Part shown: in pieces, positions 31,901 through 41,180 of the stretch
Layout of the letters: every line of letters starts with the position of its first letter
Numbering within the stretch: the stretch's first letter is position 1
NCBI GenBank assembly: GCA_020055645.1
Contig: CM034546.1
Coordinates: 38,626,001-38,690,000, forward strand
Direction: 5' to 3'
Length of the DNA stretch: 64,000 nt
Source of the DNA: Tomocerus qinae
Taxonomy: Eukaryota > Arthropoda > Collembola > Entomobryomorpha > Tomoceridae
Translations under genes and position numbers: made by a program
Notes under the pieces: generated by a model
Told to the model about the DNA's origin: nothing
What the model saw: the letters and a program-made list of their open reading frames with translations, nothing else
Database searches by the model: none

Positions 31901-32359
31901 ATGATTATAAAACTAAGAAAAGGCGGCGCTGCCAAGCCTTCATTCTATTCTTTCGGAGCAAGAAAGTGCAGCGTTTTATATGTGATATGGTATAGTACTT
32001 TTACGCCAAAGCAATATGAACTGATTGCAGAGCAAGGATTCTATTCCACAAGAGAATTTGTGAGATGTTTTTATTGTGATTTGAGCATTAGTTTACATGA
32101 TAGCTTGTTAAGATCACAATACGAAAATTTACATTACGCATTCAGAAAATACTGTGCTTACGACATACTTAGATATAACTATAAACTTACACTACCATCA
32201 ACATTTACAAATTTGTGTGTGGTATGTTTACAGAACGAAGCAAAGTATGTATATACAGACTGCGGTCATGTAATATGTTGCTTCGAATGCGTCTATAAAT
32301 GTGAGAAATGCCCGTACTGTAGAACAATTGTGACATCCATCATTAAAATTGAGAATTAA
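31901..32359 (+). CDS. BIR + RING protein, inhibitor-of-apoptosis type
   Basis: An intact 152-residue protein. Residues 29-91 form a BIR-like zinc fold: W30, GFYST at 46-50, C56-x2-C59, H78 and C85 (H-x6-C). Residues 106-140 are a C3HC4 RING of the IAP type: C106/C109, C121-G-H123, C127/C130, C137/C140. IAP proteins bind caspases or pro-apoptotic partners through BIR domains and ubiquitinate targets through the RING. The spacing between the second Cys and the His of the BIR is 18 rather than the usual 16, and the domain is divergent, so caspase binding is uncertain. It diverges from the integrase and is the only + strand gene assigned within the Polinton limits. Confidence 0.75.
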   Translation: MIIKLRKGGAAKPSFYSFGARKCSVLYVIWYSTFTPKQYELIAEQGFYSTREFVRCFYCDLSISLHDSLLRSQYENLHYAFRKYCAYDILRYNYKLTLPSTFTNLCVVCLQNEAKYVYTDCGHVICCFECVYKCEKCPYCRTIVTSIIKIEN

Positions 32360-32399
32360 ATATGAAGTATCTAACTATTTGGAACTAGTTCCAAGAAAA

Positions 32400-32790
32400 A
32401 GACAACATATTAGAGTCCATCAACATAAGATTTGTTTGTTATAACTAATTTTTCTATGTTTGTTTGAATATGGTTCAATGTTATAGGAAATTGTATAAGT
32501 TGTTACTTTTAGCAGATTTTTCACTGTTTGTTAGGCATTTCCATTAACATAAGATTTGTTTGTTATAACTACTTTTTCTATGTTTGTTTGAATATGGTTC
32601 AATGTTTTCTATGTTATAGGAAATTGTATAAGATGTTACTTTTAGCAGATTTTTCACTGTTTGTTAGGCATTTCCATTAACATAAGATTTGTTTGTTATA
32701 ACTACTTTTTCTATGTTATAGGCAATTGTTTGTTTGTTACTTTAATAAGTTTTTCAATGTTTGTTAGGTATTTAAATCAAGATTTGTTTG
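32400..32790. repeat. About 130-bp tandem repeat after the BIR/RING gene
   Basis: Three copies, the last degraded, of a unit containing AACATAAGATTTGTTTGTTA, TTTTTCTATG and CAGATTTTTCACTGTTTGTT. The remainder to 32889 is AT-rich without a gene. Confidence 0.75.
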
Positions 32791-32889
32791 TTAATTTTGT
32801 CAAGTTTCAATGTTTATTGTCATTAGTATATGTTTGAATAAGGATTCATGATGACTGAACACAAAGAGTTTTACTGAGTGAATGATTTA

Positions 32890-33078
32890 TTAAACATATA
32901 GAAGCATAAACATAAGAATTTTCAACTCAAGACAATGTTCACAAATGTTGGTTTCATCATCTAATCTATGCATTACAAACTTATACAAATAGCAGTAACT
33001 ACATTTGTCAAAAGTAGTGGTATATACATGTTTGGGCAGGAATGGAAATTCCTGACAAAGATCGTTCCAAGCTTCCAT
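32890..33078 (-). CDS. Small CxxC protein, cluster copy 3, unknown family
   Basis: A 62-residue frame with ATG at 33078. It reads MEAWNDLCQEFPFLPKHVYT, then two CxxC pairs (CSYC and CEHC) separated by a segment with HRLDDETNIC. Four such cysteines could bind one zinc ion. It is paralogous to the two frames just upstream, and its ATG overlaps the stop of copy 2 (TAATG). Function unknown. Confidence 0.5.
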   Translation of the reverse strand: MEAWNDLCQEFPFLPKHVYTTTFDKCSYCYLYKFVMHRLDDETNICEHCLELKILMFMLLYV

Positions 33079-33263
33079 TATGTTAAGGCAATGATAAAGA
33101 CAATTAATTTCATTCTATTTACAAAACATGTTTCACAAATACTCTCATTGTCCAACTTGTGTATAACAGGCTTGCTTTCCTCACAAAATTGACATGTATA
33201 GGTGGGAGGATTTCTTGTAGTAGTCTGTAAATGGGCCGGCAGATCAGGGAACACTAAACGCAT
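33078..33263 (-). CDS. Small CxxC protein, cluster copy 2, unknown family
   Basis: The frame holds FPDLPAHLQTTT, CQFC, VIHKLDNESIC and CETC, the same arrangement as the neighbouring copies. It may begin after an acceptor-like signal (TTTTTATTGCAG, ending near 33270 on this strand) rather than at the internal ATG at about 33263. The tail (LIVFIIALT) is hydrophobic. Function unknown; zinc binding is inferred from the paired cysteines. Confidence 0.45.
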   Translation of the reverse strand: MRLVFPDLPAHLQTTTRNPPTYTCQFCEESKPVIHKLDNESICETCFVNRMKLIVFIIALT

Positions 33264-33324
33264 CTGATTCCTGCAATAAAAATATTATCAAAATATTGCT
33301 TTTAAAACATAAATTTACAAAAAT

Positions 33325-33537
33325 ATTACCAAAGTTCCAGGGACGCCATCGCTCAAATATTTATAGTGTAAATGAATACGGTAATGATAGCAAGTATCGC
33401 AAATATCAATACCGTTGTCAAAGGTGTGAATAATAGATTTCAAACAATGGCAGTAGTGACAAATTCTAGGACTCAGTAGTGTACAGATATTCAGGGAGAT
33501 GAGGAAATATCATGCAAAGTTTATACCAATCATCCAT
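33325..33537 (-). pseudogene. Small CxxC protein, cluster copy 1, frameshifted
   Basis: It starts at ATG 33537 as MDDWYKLCMIFPHLPEYLYT and stops at TAG near 33470. The same module continues in another frame with CHYC, IIHTFDNGIDIC and CDTC. Relative to copies 2 and 3 this is a one-base shift between the two halves. It ends near a GTAATA donor-like signal. It is either a decayed copy or an assembly error. Confidence 0.45.
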
Positions 33538-33960
33538 AATAATGACTGACTTGATGTTACAGAGTGATGACGCATCACCCAGGGAGTTGTCTGAACACGA
33601 ATGTACACTAAGAGCGCACACAGTACAACATGTCTGAACAAGATGCGATGACTCACCCAGGGAGTGGCAGTTGTCTGAACACGAATGTACACTAGCAGCG
33701 CCCACAGTACAACAGGCACAAGAAGTGATGACTCATCCAGGGAGTTGTCTTCATGCACGAGGGGACATGGCTGAACAAGAAGTGTGGAGATGCTCAAGTA
33801 GTGTGGAGTTGCTCGAGGATCAGTTTAGCTGGAGCGAGTAGTGTGGAGATGCACGAGAAGGACGCACGAGGATCAGAAAAGCAGGATCGAAGAAGGGGGA
33901 AACGCACGAGGATCATAATAGCAGGATGGAAGATGCACGGGGAGCGGGGCTAGAACGGGT
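33538..33960. repeat. Repeat-rich spacer
   Basis: A unit containing GATGACTCACCCAGGGAGTT, GTCTGAACACGAATGTACAC and GCACACAGTACAACA occurs two and a half times at 33560-33760. It is followed by CACGAGGATCA repeats to 33915. Frames through it on both strands are repeat translations. Confidence 0.7.
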
Positions 33961-34059
33961 GGCGATGTGATTGGCTTAGGCACGACGGAGCCCAAACAGC
34001 ATTTCGGAACTGTGCCTGGATTGGTTTAGTCGCGGAGCAGCAACCGGAGGAGAAACATC
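33961..34059 (+). promoter_or_regulatory. GC-rich promoter-like segment before the 62-residue spliced gene
   Basis: It holds GTGATTGGCTTAG and GGATTGGTTTAGTCGCG, two inverted CCAAT boxes in a GC-rich stretch, directly before the first exon of the small spliced gene. Inferred promoter only. Confidence 0.3.
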
Positions 34060-34512
34060 ATGTAAGTTGTCTGCAGCTACAACACTTTATTACTTTACTG
34101 CACTTTATTACTTTACTGCACTTTATTACTTTACTGCACTTTATTACTTTACAGTACTTTATTACTTTGCAGTACTTACAACTTTTGTTTTCTTTGCAGG
34201 GATTCTGAAAGGTGAGAATTTGAAAAATAATTCATAATTCAATTGTAATTATTTTTCAAATTCTTATAGTGAGGATATGACGGACGACAGCAGAGAATGG
34301 CTCATAGATGAATCGTCCAGCGATTCACGTAAGGACAAAGTTAATTGTAATGTAAATTGTATTAACAGTTCATAATGTAATAAAAATTTGTTTTAGTATT
34401 CACAGTACCAACCAAGCAGCGGAGGAAGGAGCCAGATGAAGGAAATGTAGATTTCAACTCGTACTATGACGGAGAGGATGTTCCCGAAGGACGAGTTTAT
34501 AAACAATTATGA
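34060..34512 (+). CDS. Small acidic spliced gene, four exons, unknown function
   Basis: The model has exon 1 ending at 34061 (the first two bases of the ATG), a 12-nt exon 2 at 34200-34211, exon 3 at 34270-34328 and exon 4 from 34397 to TGA at 34512. All three introns have GT-AG ends with good consensus (GTAAGT, GTGAGA, GTAAGG; TTTGCAG, TTATAG, TTTTAG), and the phases match throughout. The product is 62 residues, acidic and Ser-rich at the N terminus (EDMTDDSREW, DESSSDS), with a short basic patch (TKQRRKE) and an acidic tail. Composition suggests a disordered regulatory protein. No family is recognised. It may belong to the Polinton's accessory region or to the host. Confidence 0.5.
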
Positions 34513-34519
34513 TTTGTAT

Positions 34520-35060
34520 ATGATACCTATGATGATTTTATGATGATTATGATTCGCGTATGATTTTATGATGTATATGATTCGTGTATGATTTTATGAT
34601 TTGTGTGCGATTTTCAATATTTTCCCCATTTTTCACTATTTTTCTAAGTATTTCCCTACTTTTGCAATACCTTTCAATGTATTTTTCTAAGTATTTTCCC
34701 CATTTTCCTATATTTTTCCCTATTTTACAATACCTATCCATGTATTTTTCTAAGTATTTTCCCCATTTTTCAATATTTTCCCCCTCTTTTCTGAGTATTT
34801 TCACTATTTTTCTAAGTATTTTCACTATTTTTCTAAGTATTTTTTCCCCATTTTCCTATATTTTTTCCTATTTTACAATACCTTTCCATGTATTTTCCCC
34901 ATTTTCCTAGGTATTTTCCTATTTTTCTGAGTATTTTTCCCTATTTTTCTAAGTATTTTCCCCATTTTTCCCTACTTTTGCAATACCTATCCATGTATTT
35001 TTCACTATTTTTCTATGTATTTTTCACTATTTTTCCCTATTTTTACCTTTTTTTGAGCTG
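34520..35060. repeat. Simple-sequence repeats
   Basis: TATGATTTTATGATG-type repeats at 34520-34605 are followed by many imperfect copies of TTTTTCTAAGTATTTTCCCC to 35055. Frames here on both strands are repeat translations. Confidence 0.85.
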
Positions 35061-35132
35061 ATTTTCAATAAAAAATGACTCTAATCTCATTCCTACGGTG
35101 TTTTCCCGCATTTTTTCAAAAATCAATAATCG

Positions 35133-35167
35133 ATAATCAATCAATCGATAATCGATTGATTGATTAT
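35133..35167. repeat. Perfect palindrome, 17-bp arms
   Basis: ATAATCAATCAATCGAT (35133-35149), one base, then its exact complement (35151-35167). Surrounding copies of ATCGATAA extend the symmetry imperfectly. Confidence 0.8.
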
Positions 35168-36771
35168 TGGTTATCGATTTTTAGTAGTGGACGTGCTACT
35201 GGGCATATAGGTTAGTTTAGGTACCGCAGCGGTACAGCATACGCCACCTAGCGGCGCCCTCATCAACCGCATGGTCGGCCATGACGGTCGGCCATTTAAA
35301 AAGATAGAGATACCCTATACTTCACTCTACTCTTATGAATGAATATGCCAATTTTAATAGCTCATAGTTGTATGAATAATCTGGGAATAACCAGCGCAAA
35401 TCTGTGGAAAATAGAGCGTTTTACATTTTCATATTTACTTCTATGTTAAATTATGCGATAACTTAAAATAGAGAAAAACATTTCTTGTTAAGTAGACTTA
35501 CTTTTCTAAATAGTTTACGTATAATGTTGTATACCTACGCAAATGGATTACTCACAATCATGTTTAAGTAAGCAATTAATTATGGTATACTACATAAACA
35601 GGAAATTGGTCAAATTAATATAAGCAAATAGATTACGCTAATGCAAATCTGTTTGTATAAATAAGAAACATAAAGATTAAACCTCTGTGTGTGCAGTTCA
35701 TTTAACTGCTGCCAACAGGCAGAGTTATCTAATACTTTTCGCATTTCTTACCATGGCCCACTTTGCGAACCTTCTAACTACAGGTCGTCTACCACGTGAC
35801 AGTACCTGCCCCTACTATGGCTCTCTTTAACTGATTTAAAGTGGCAGTGTGGTAATCGGCGATTACGCCTGCTATACACACCAACATACATCTCCGGATA
35901 AAAATATACTTCTTACATAACTATTGTGTACACACACAAAGTCTATTTTATATTCGGTGCAACGCTGAATATAAAATTGCAGACATATTTTCCAACAGTG
36001 ATCATTTCACTACGACTTGTCCATTCTGCGTCTCCATCGAGGGAAAGTTTCTTATCACTTGGTGGTCCTACTAGGTGATTCAAGCATAGGAATTTAAGAC
36101 AAGGTACTGGCAGGCATTTACTCAATAGGCCACAACTATGAGTCGTTTTTAAAGGAAAACGCTTTTAACTCTACTTTTTGGTTGGCAGGACTCTGGATTC
36201 AAGACACCATAGAAAAAGTTTTCGACAACGAGGACTAACATTAAACGTATCACCTGAAAATACTACTTTACAGAATGGCCTTTCAGCAATGACCACAACG
36301 TGGACATAAGATTGTAAAGGTTGGTACACTGCTACAAGCCAAGAAAAAGATAGCACGCAAGATACCACGATTGCTCGCGTTTCTAGAAACTAGAATATCT
36401 AACAACTGACTAATGAGGAAATCCAAATGAAATCGACCAATGAATAAAACCGACATTTTATATTAACGTAAAAATAGTCTCAAAAAATCAGAAATGTCTA
36501 AAACTATCACAATAAGTGGTTGAAAAATTTTCCAAAAGTCTCCGTTCCCCTGTTCAGGGGGGTGAAACTGTACGCAAAATGCAGAAAATTATGAGTGACT
36601 AAATAATGAGACGAGTTTATCTCTGTAACGGAAACTAGTATCATTAAGGAATATTTTTTAGAAATACAAGGGGATGTTGTAGATTAGTACAGTAACACAC
36701 TTTTTTCAATACTACCCGTATTTTTTGAATAAACTGAAAATTTTCAAAAAAATTTCAATTGAGAATAACAA
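35168..36771. other. Intergenic, no gene seen
   Basis: Mixed-composition sequence without a supportable gene. Short minus-strand frames at 35943-36368 lack any recognised motif. Confidence 0.45.
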
Positions 36772-36874
36772 AAAAGCGCCAAAATATCCCACGCAAGTTA
36801 GACTTCTATCAGAAGCGCAGGATTCCGGTGAAACACACGCAATTTTTTCCGCCGTGGGATCTTTTGGCGCTTTT
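36772..36874. repeat. 103-bp inverted-repeat hairpin (MITE-like)
   Basis: AAAAGCGCCAAAATATCCCA and following bases at the left are matched by the complement at 36853-36874, 21 of 22 positions. A clear target duplication is not seen. Confidence 0.6.
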
Positions 36875-37040
36875 GAGATATTGAGGTCCAAAGTTTGTCA
36901 AAAAATGACAATTTTTAATCAAAATACGTGCAGGGTTTCATTAACAGGTATAAAAGTGAAACCGACTGACAAAATTTTAAATCGTAATAATAAGCATCCA
37001 ATACTTAATATAATTTTAGATTAATACCAACTACATATAT
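36875..37040. other. Spacer before the minisatellite
   Basis: No gene. The frame running from 36725 to 37024 crosses the hairpin and has no recognised motif. Confidence 0.4.
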
Positions 37041-38226
37041 ATATTAAACATATATGGCAATATAGGAAGCATATATGGCTACATAATAGGTATATATGGC
37101 TATATAATAAGCATATATAGCCATATATTAAGCATACATGGCTATGTATTAAGCATATATGGCTGTATAATAAGCATATATGGCTGTATAATAAGCATAT
37201 ATGGCTGTATAATAAGCATATATGGCTATATAATAAGCATATATGGCTATATAATAGGCATATATGGCTATATAATAAGCATATATGGCTGTATAATAAG
37301 CATATATGGCTATATAATAAGCATATATGGCTATATAATAGGCATATATGGCTATATAATAGGCATATATGGCTTTATAATAAGCATATATGGCTGTATA
37401 ATAAGCATATATGGCTATATAATAAGCATATATGGCTGTATAATAAGCATATATGGCTATATAATAAGCATATATGGCTATATAATAAGCATATATGGCT
37501 GTATAATAAGCATATATGGCTATATAATAGGCATATATGGCTATATAATAAGCAAATATGGCTATTTAATAAACATATATGGCTATATAATAGGCATATA
37601 TGGCTATATAATAAGCATATATGGCTATATAATAAGCATATATGGCTATTTAATAAGCATATATGGCTATTTAATAAGCATATATGGCTATATAATAAGC
37701 ATATATGGCTATTTAATAAGCATATATAGCTATACAATAAGCATATATGGCTATTAAATAAGCATATATAGCTATACAATAAGCATATATGGCTATTAAA
37801 TAAGCATATATGGCTATATAATAGGCATATATGGCTATTATTAAGCATATATGGCTATATAATAAGGATATATGGCTATATAATAAGCATATATGGCTAT
37901 TTAATAAGCATATATGGCTATGTAATAAGCATATATGGCTATATAATAAGCATATATGGCTACATAATAAGGATATATGGCTATATAATAAGCATATATG
38001 GCTATTTAATAAGCATATATGGCTATATAATAAGCATATATGGCTATATAATAAGCATATATGGCTACATAATAAGGATATATGGCTATATAATAAGCAT
38101 ATATGGCTATATAATAAGCATATATGGCTATTTAATAAGCATATATGGCTATATAATAAGCATATATGGCTATATAATAAGCATATATGGGTATATAATA
38201 AACATATATGGCTATATAATAAGCAT
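37041..38226. repeat. 21-bp minisatellite, about 56 copies
   Basis: The unit contains ATATATGGCTATATAATAAG plus C, with variants (TGTATAATAAGC, TTTAATAAGC, AATAGGC, ACATAATAAGG). Because 21 is a multiple of three, long frames stay open on both strands and read SHICLLY or NKHIWLY repeats. Those are not genes. Higher-order repetition of variants is visible around 37860-38200. Confidence 0.95.
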
Positions 38227-38509
38227 ATGCTTATTATGCTGAGCATGCTAGAGCTAGAAAAAGAGTTGCTAGAAAGCTAAACTAAGCATGCTTGTTTTAT
38301 TGAATTGAGCCTTTTTTACAGTGCCGCTGCGTTTACCAGCACAGCTTAACGAAACACTGAAACTTTTCTAACCAGAATATAGACTGCAGTGCTAGGCGCG
38401 CAGTCAAAATTCCTAAAGTCGAGTGGTCGATTTGGTATGGATTTCCTCTAATTCAAACAGCATTGGTGCACACTATACAGAAATATTAAAACGCTATGAA
38501 ATAAAAGCA
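38227..38509. other. Spacer, no gene seen
   Basis: No coding sequence or repeat recognised apart from AAGCATGCTTG-type short palindromes near the minisatellite end. Confidence 0.4.
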
Positions 38510-39013
38510 TACCCGAATAGCACAAAGTGGTTCTCAGTAGCTACTTAGAAGGAAGCAACCTGCGCGTAGGTAGCTGCAGGGTAGATCGCAATCGCCTCTA
38601 TTTATCCTCCGGGAGGCTACCTGATCATCCCTATGTCCACGCTAGCGATTTACTGCGCAGTCTGCTTAGTAACGAATCCGCAGCCTACTATTTCGCTACT
38701 GGGTAGATTCGAAAAAATGCAAAAAGTAGCGAGGGGCAGGACTTGTACTCTAGCCTGTCTCAAGTCATGCTATCTATGTGTGCTATTAACTGAGCGCCTA
38801 AGCCACTCGCCCAAACTGGCCCAGTTGATAACTTGGGCATTATTTGTGGTACATATGACCTTTTGAAATCACTTAATTACTACTGACACGTAGCCCTTGG
38901 GTAGCTACTATAACGTAGGGACGTAGAAACTTCACTTAAGTAGCTACGTAAAACTGCAGAGTAGGTTACTACTAAAATCGTAGCTACTGAGCGACTTGTG
39001 TGCTGCTCGGGTA
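38510..39013. mobile_element. MITE-like element with imperfect inverted ends
   Basis: The left end reads TACCCGAATAGCAC and then CTCAGTAGCTAC (38533). The right end carries the inverted forms GTAGCTACTGAG (about 38980) and GTGCTGCTCGGGTA. Internally TAGCTAC recurs. A tRNA-like minus-strand stretch lies at about 38735-38815. No transposase frame. Confidence 0.5.
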
Positions 39014-39244
39014 TAAAATCATTTATATCCTTTTGTAAATAAAATCTTTATTTTAATTAATTTTATATCATTTTGAAAACTAAATAAACCAAAAACTCCA
39101 GTTCCCTCCAACTGGCGTCGCATCCACATTTTCTCATTTCGATCGCTAGCAGACATTTATTGATCACAATCAAAGGCCAGTAATTTGTTCTACTGTCAAT
39201 ACCCGCCGAAGACATAAAAAGTTCCCGACATTGCCATGAAATAC

Positions 39245-39896
39245 CAGTGTACAAAATATCATTTACCAGTGGTAAGTGGTTTTTAATGGTATTTAATTTT
39301 ATTTACCACCAGCTAAAAATTGGTGGTAAATGGTATAATTGGTAAGAAATGGTAAAAAACAGTTTTATTTAAATTTCGTACAGAATTTTGATTACAATTC
39401 GCCGCTCATACTTATACCTTTGCGGATGAAGATTTTTGCTACAAATTGACTCCACAACTTAATGTATGTTAGTTAACTCAAGAACGAGTCAACTAATTGG
39501 GACATTTCGTCCGTATTTACTTATTGAATAATTAATTTCAATTAAATGGGCATTTTTTCTTATTGAATGAAAGTTGGAAGTATCAAGCGAATAAATTTCG
39601 TTTAAATGATTATCTCCACTACGCTACCGTCAGTGAACATTCAAATATGTCTTAATTTGAAATATTTTTTTGAGAAAATAGAGCATGAAAACATTTTAAT
39701 GTGTCTTTTGTGTGTGTCTATTGTCTATGCTATTTATTCACTATAATTTACCATTTTTACCATTAAGTGCATTTTTACCATTAATGCATTTTTACCATTA
39801 AATGCATTTTTACCATTAAGTGCATTTTTACCATTAAGTGCATTTTTACCACTGTGATGGTAAAAAAGGCTAAAAAGTGGTAAATTTGGTACACTG
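39245..39896. mobile_element. hAT-type MITE with 8-bp target duplication
   Basis: The element starts CAGTGTACAAAATAT and ends ATTTGGTACACTG. It is flanked on both sides by TGAAATAC (39237-39244 and 39897-39904). The CAGTG...CACTG ends and the 8-bp duplication are the hAT signature. Inside, ACCATTAAGTGCATTTTT repeats several times near the right end. No transposase; it must be mobilised in trans. A related copy is at 8684-9239. Confidence 0.85.
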
Positions 39897-39904
39897 TGAA
39901 ATAC

Positions 39905-41180
39905 CAATTTTCGTGCCAAAAAGGCATATTTTATGCAAATGCGCAGCGTTAGACAAACATCTTCATCCGGAATCCAGAGACGATGATGTAAAACTGTCTC
40001 AAACCCTTTTTGGAATGTTTTTCTCTATTTATCCAACTCCGTCTCATCAAAAAATACTTCACATAGTAATAAAAACATGAAATATTTTTGTAGCGTTATT
40101 CGCATTTTAAGAATTTTTCAGCCTAAAATCTAACTACACTCCCATTGGCGTCGCAAACGCATTTTTTTATTTCGAACACCAGACAATAATTAAACCACTC
40201 AAAACTAATAGTACACATTTCAGAATTCTTTTTAGTTGTAAACAGAAATGAGAATTTTGAATTATGAAATATCCGAATGAAGTTTTACATGTATCCGACT
40301 CGTTCCTCCAGCTAAAATAGAAAATAGAATCTTTTCAAATTAAGACGAAGTCGCGACCACATTACATTTTGTTTTTGCATAAACAGATTTGCAATGGAAA
40401 ATATTCCTCCAGTTTGTAAACAAAAAAAGAGACAAAAACACGAAGCTTTGTGGTGAAAAAAAAGCATAACTCGGATGAAAGCTATATACTGGTACAAACA
40501 TCATTCCCATTTTTAATGTTTTTTTGTAGCGAAAAATGTATTTAGTGAAGAATGGCCATGAAATTTTAAGTACTCCTACGGCAATTTTCATGCAAGTGCA
40601 GGCAATATAACTTTTCAGATTTTTTCAAACCTAATTTATAAAATAGACAAAAATCTACGAAATTAGTTTATCCATGGTAACCGTAGCTCTTCCTTGATTT
40701 GTGTGCAAATGTCGCGTTGGACTACCATCTTTATCCAGCAGTATAACGAATCCAATGACGGGGTCCCTAAATTACCATAAAAATTGATTTTTTTGTCAAT
40801 AAAGATTAAGTGCCTAGATTATATGTATGCCAAAATATTTTTGAAAAAGTTGCTTTTACTAATATTTTGTGGTAAGGCCCCCCTGGTCAATTTATTGATA
40901 CGTTCCTGTCATCCAGAGACCAGTCCAAGTTGTTGTGAAACTGGGTGATATCCTCCATATTTTCATCTCTGCTTCCATCTTCTCAAACACTTCCTTTATA
41001 TGGTAATAAAAGCTAGGGAATTTCCTTCTGCGTACTTCCTAATTAACAAACACTCATAAAGTCATAATCTCATAAAGTCCAATCATTCTCTTCTCTGCAT
41101 GGCAAATAACAGGGCATGGAAACCCCAAAAACCCAAGGTTATTGGGCTTTTGGGTGAGTTTTTGGGTAGAAAAATTAAAG
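39905..41180. other. Intergenic, no gene seen
   Basis: No supportable gene or family-level repeat. A GGTTATTGGGCTTTTGGGTG stretch near 41135 lies just before IR-unit homology resumes. Confidence 0.45.

Larger units (their letters stand above)
17561..33537 (-). mobile_element. Maverick/Polinton virus-like element (core region)
   Basis: The stretch carries the diagnostic Polinton gene set: retroviral-type integrase, protein-primed DNA polymerase B, FtsK/HerA-like packaging ATPase, adenain-type protease, double-jelly-roll major capsid protein and penton-like minor capsid protein. They are closely packed on the minus strand, with gaps of a few bases. One gene (BIR+RING) runs the other way. The polymerase and the major capsid gene are broken, while the integrase, ATPase, protease and penton frames are open. 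I did not find terminal inverted repeats, so the limits given are those of the outermost assignable genes. Confidence 0.9.

Noticed and set aside
33466..33797. Overlapping minus-strand frames beginning in the GACTCACCCAGGG repeats
   Set aside because: The N-terminal parts only translate tandem repeats; the gene-like module starts at the ATG at 33537.
34547..34910. Frames rich in FSPFF or ENIEKW repeats
   Set aside because: Simple-sequence repeat of TTTTTCTAAGTATTTTCCCC; no gene-like composition.
13700..35170. Possible Polinton terminal inverted repeats
   Set aside because: I compared promoter-like and repeat-rich stretches on both sides by eye and found no convincing long inverted match, so no ends are claimed.
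37375..38280. Long open frames on both strands (HICLLYS and NKHIWLY repeats)
   Set aside because: They only translate the 21-bp minisatellite, whose length keeps every frame without a stop open.
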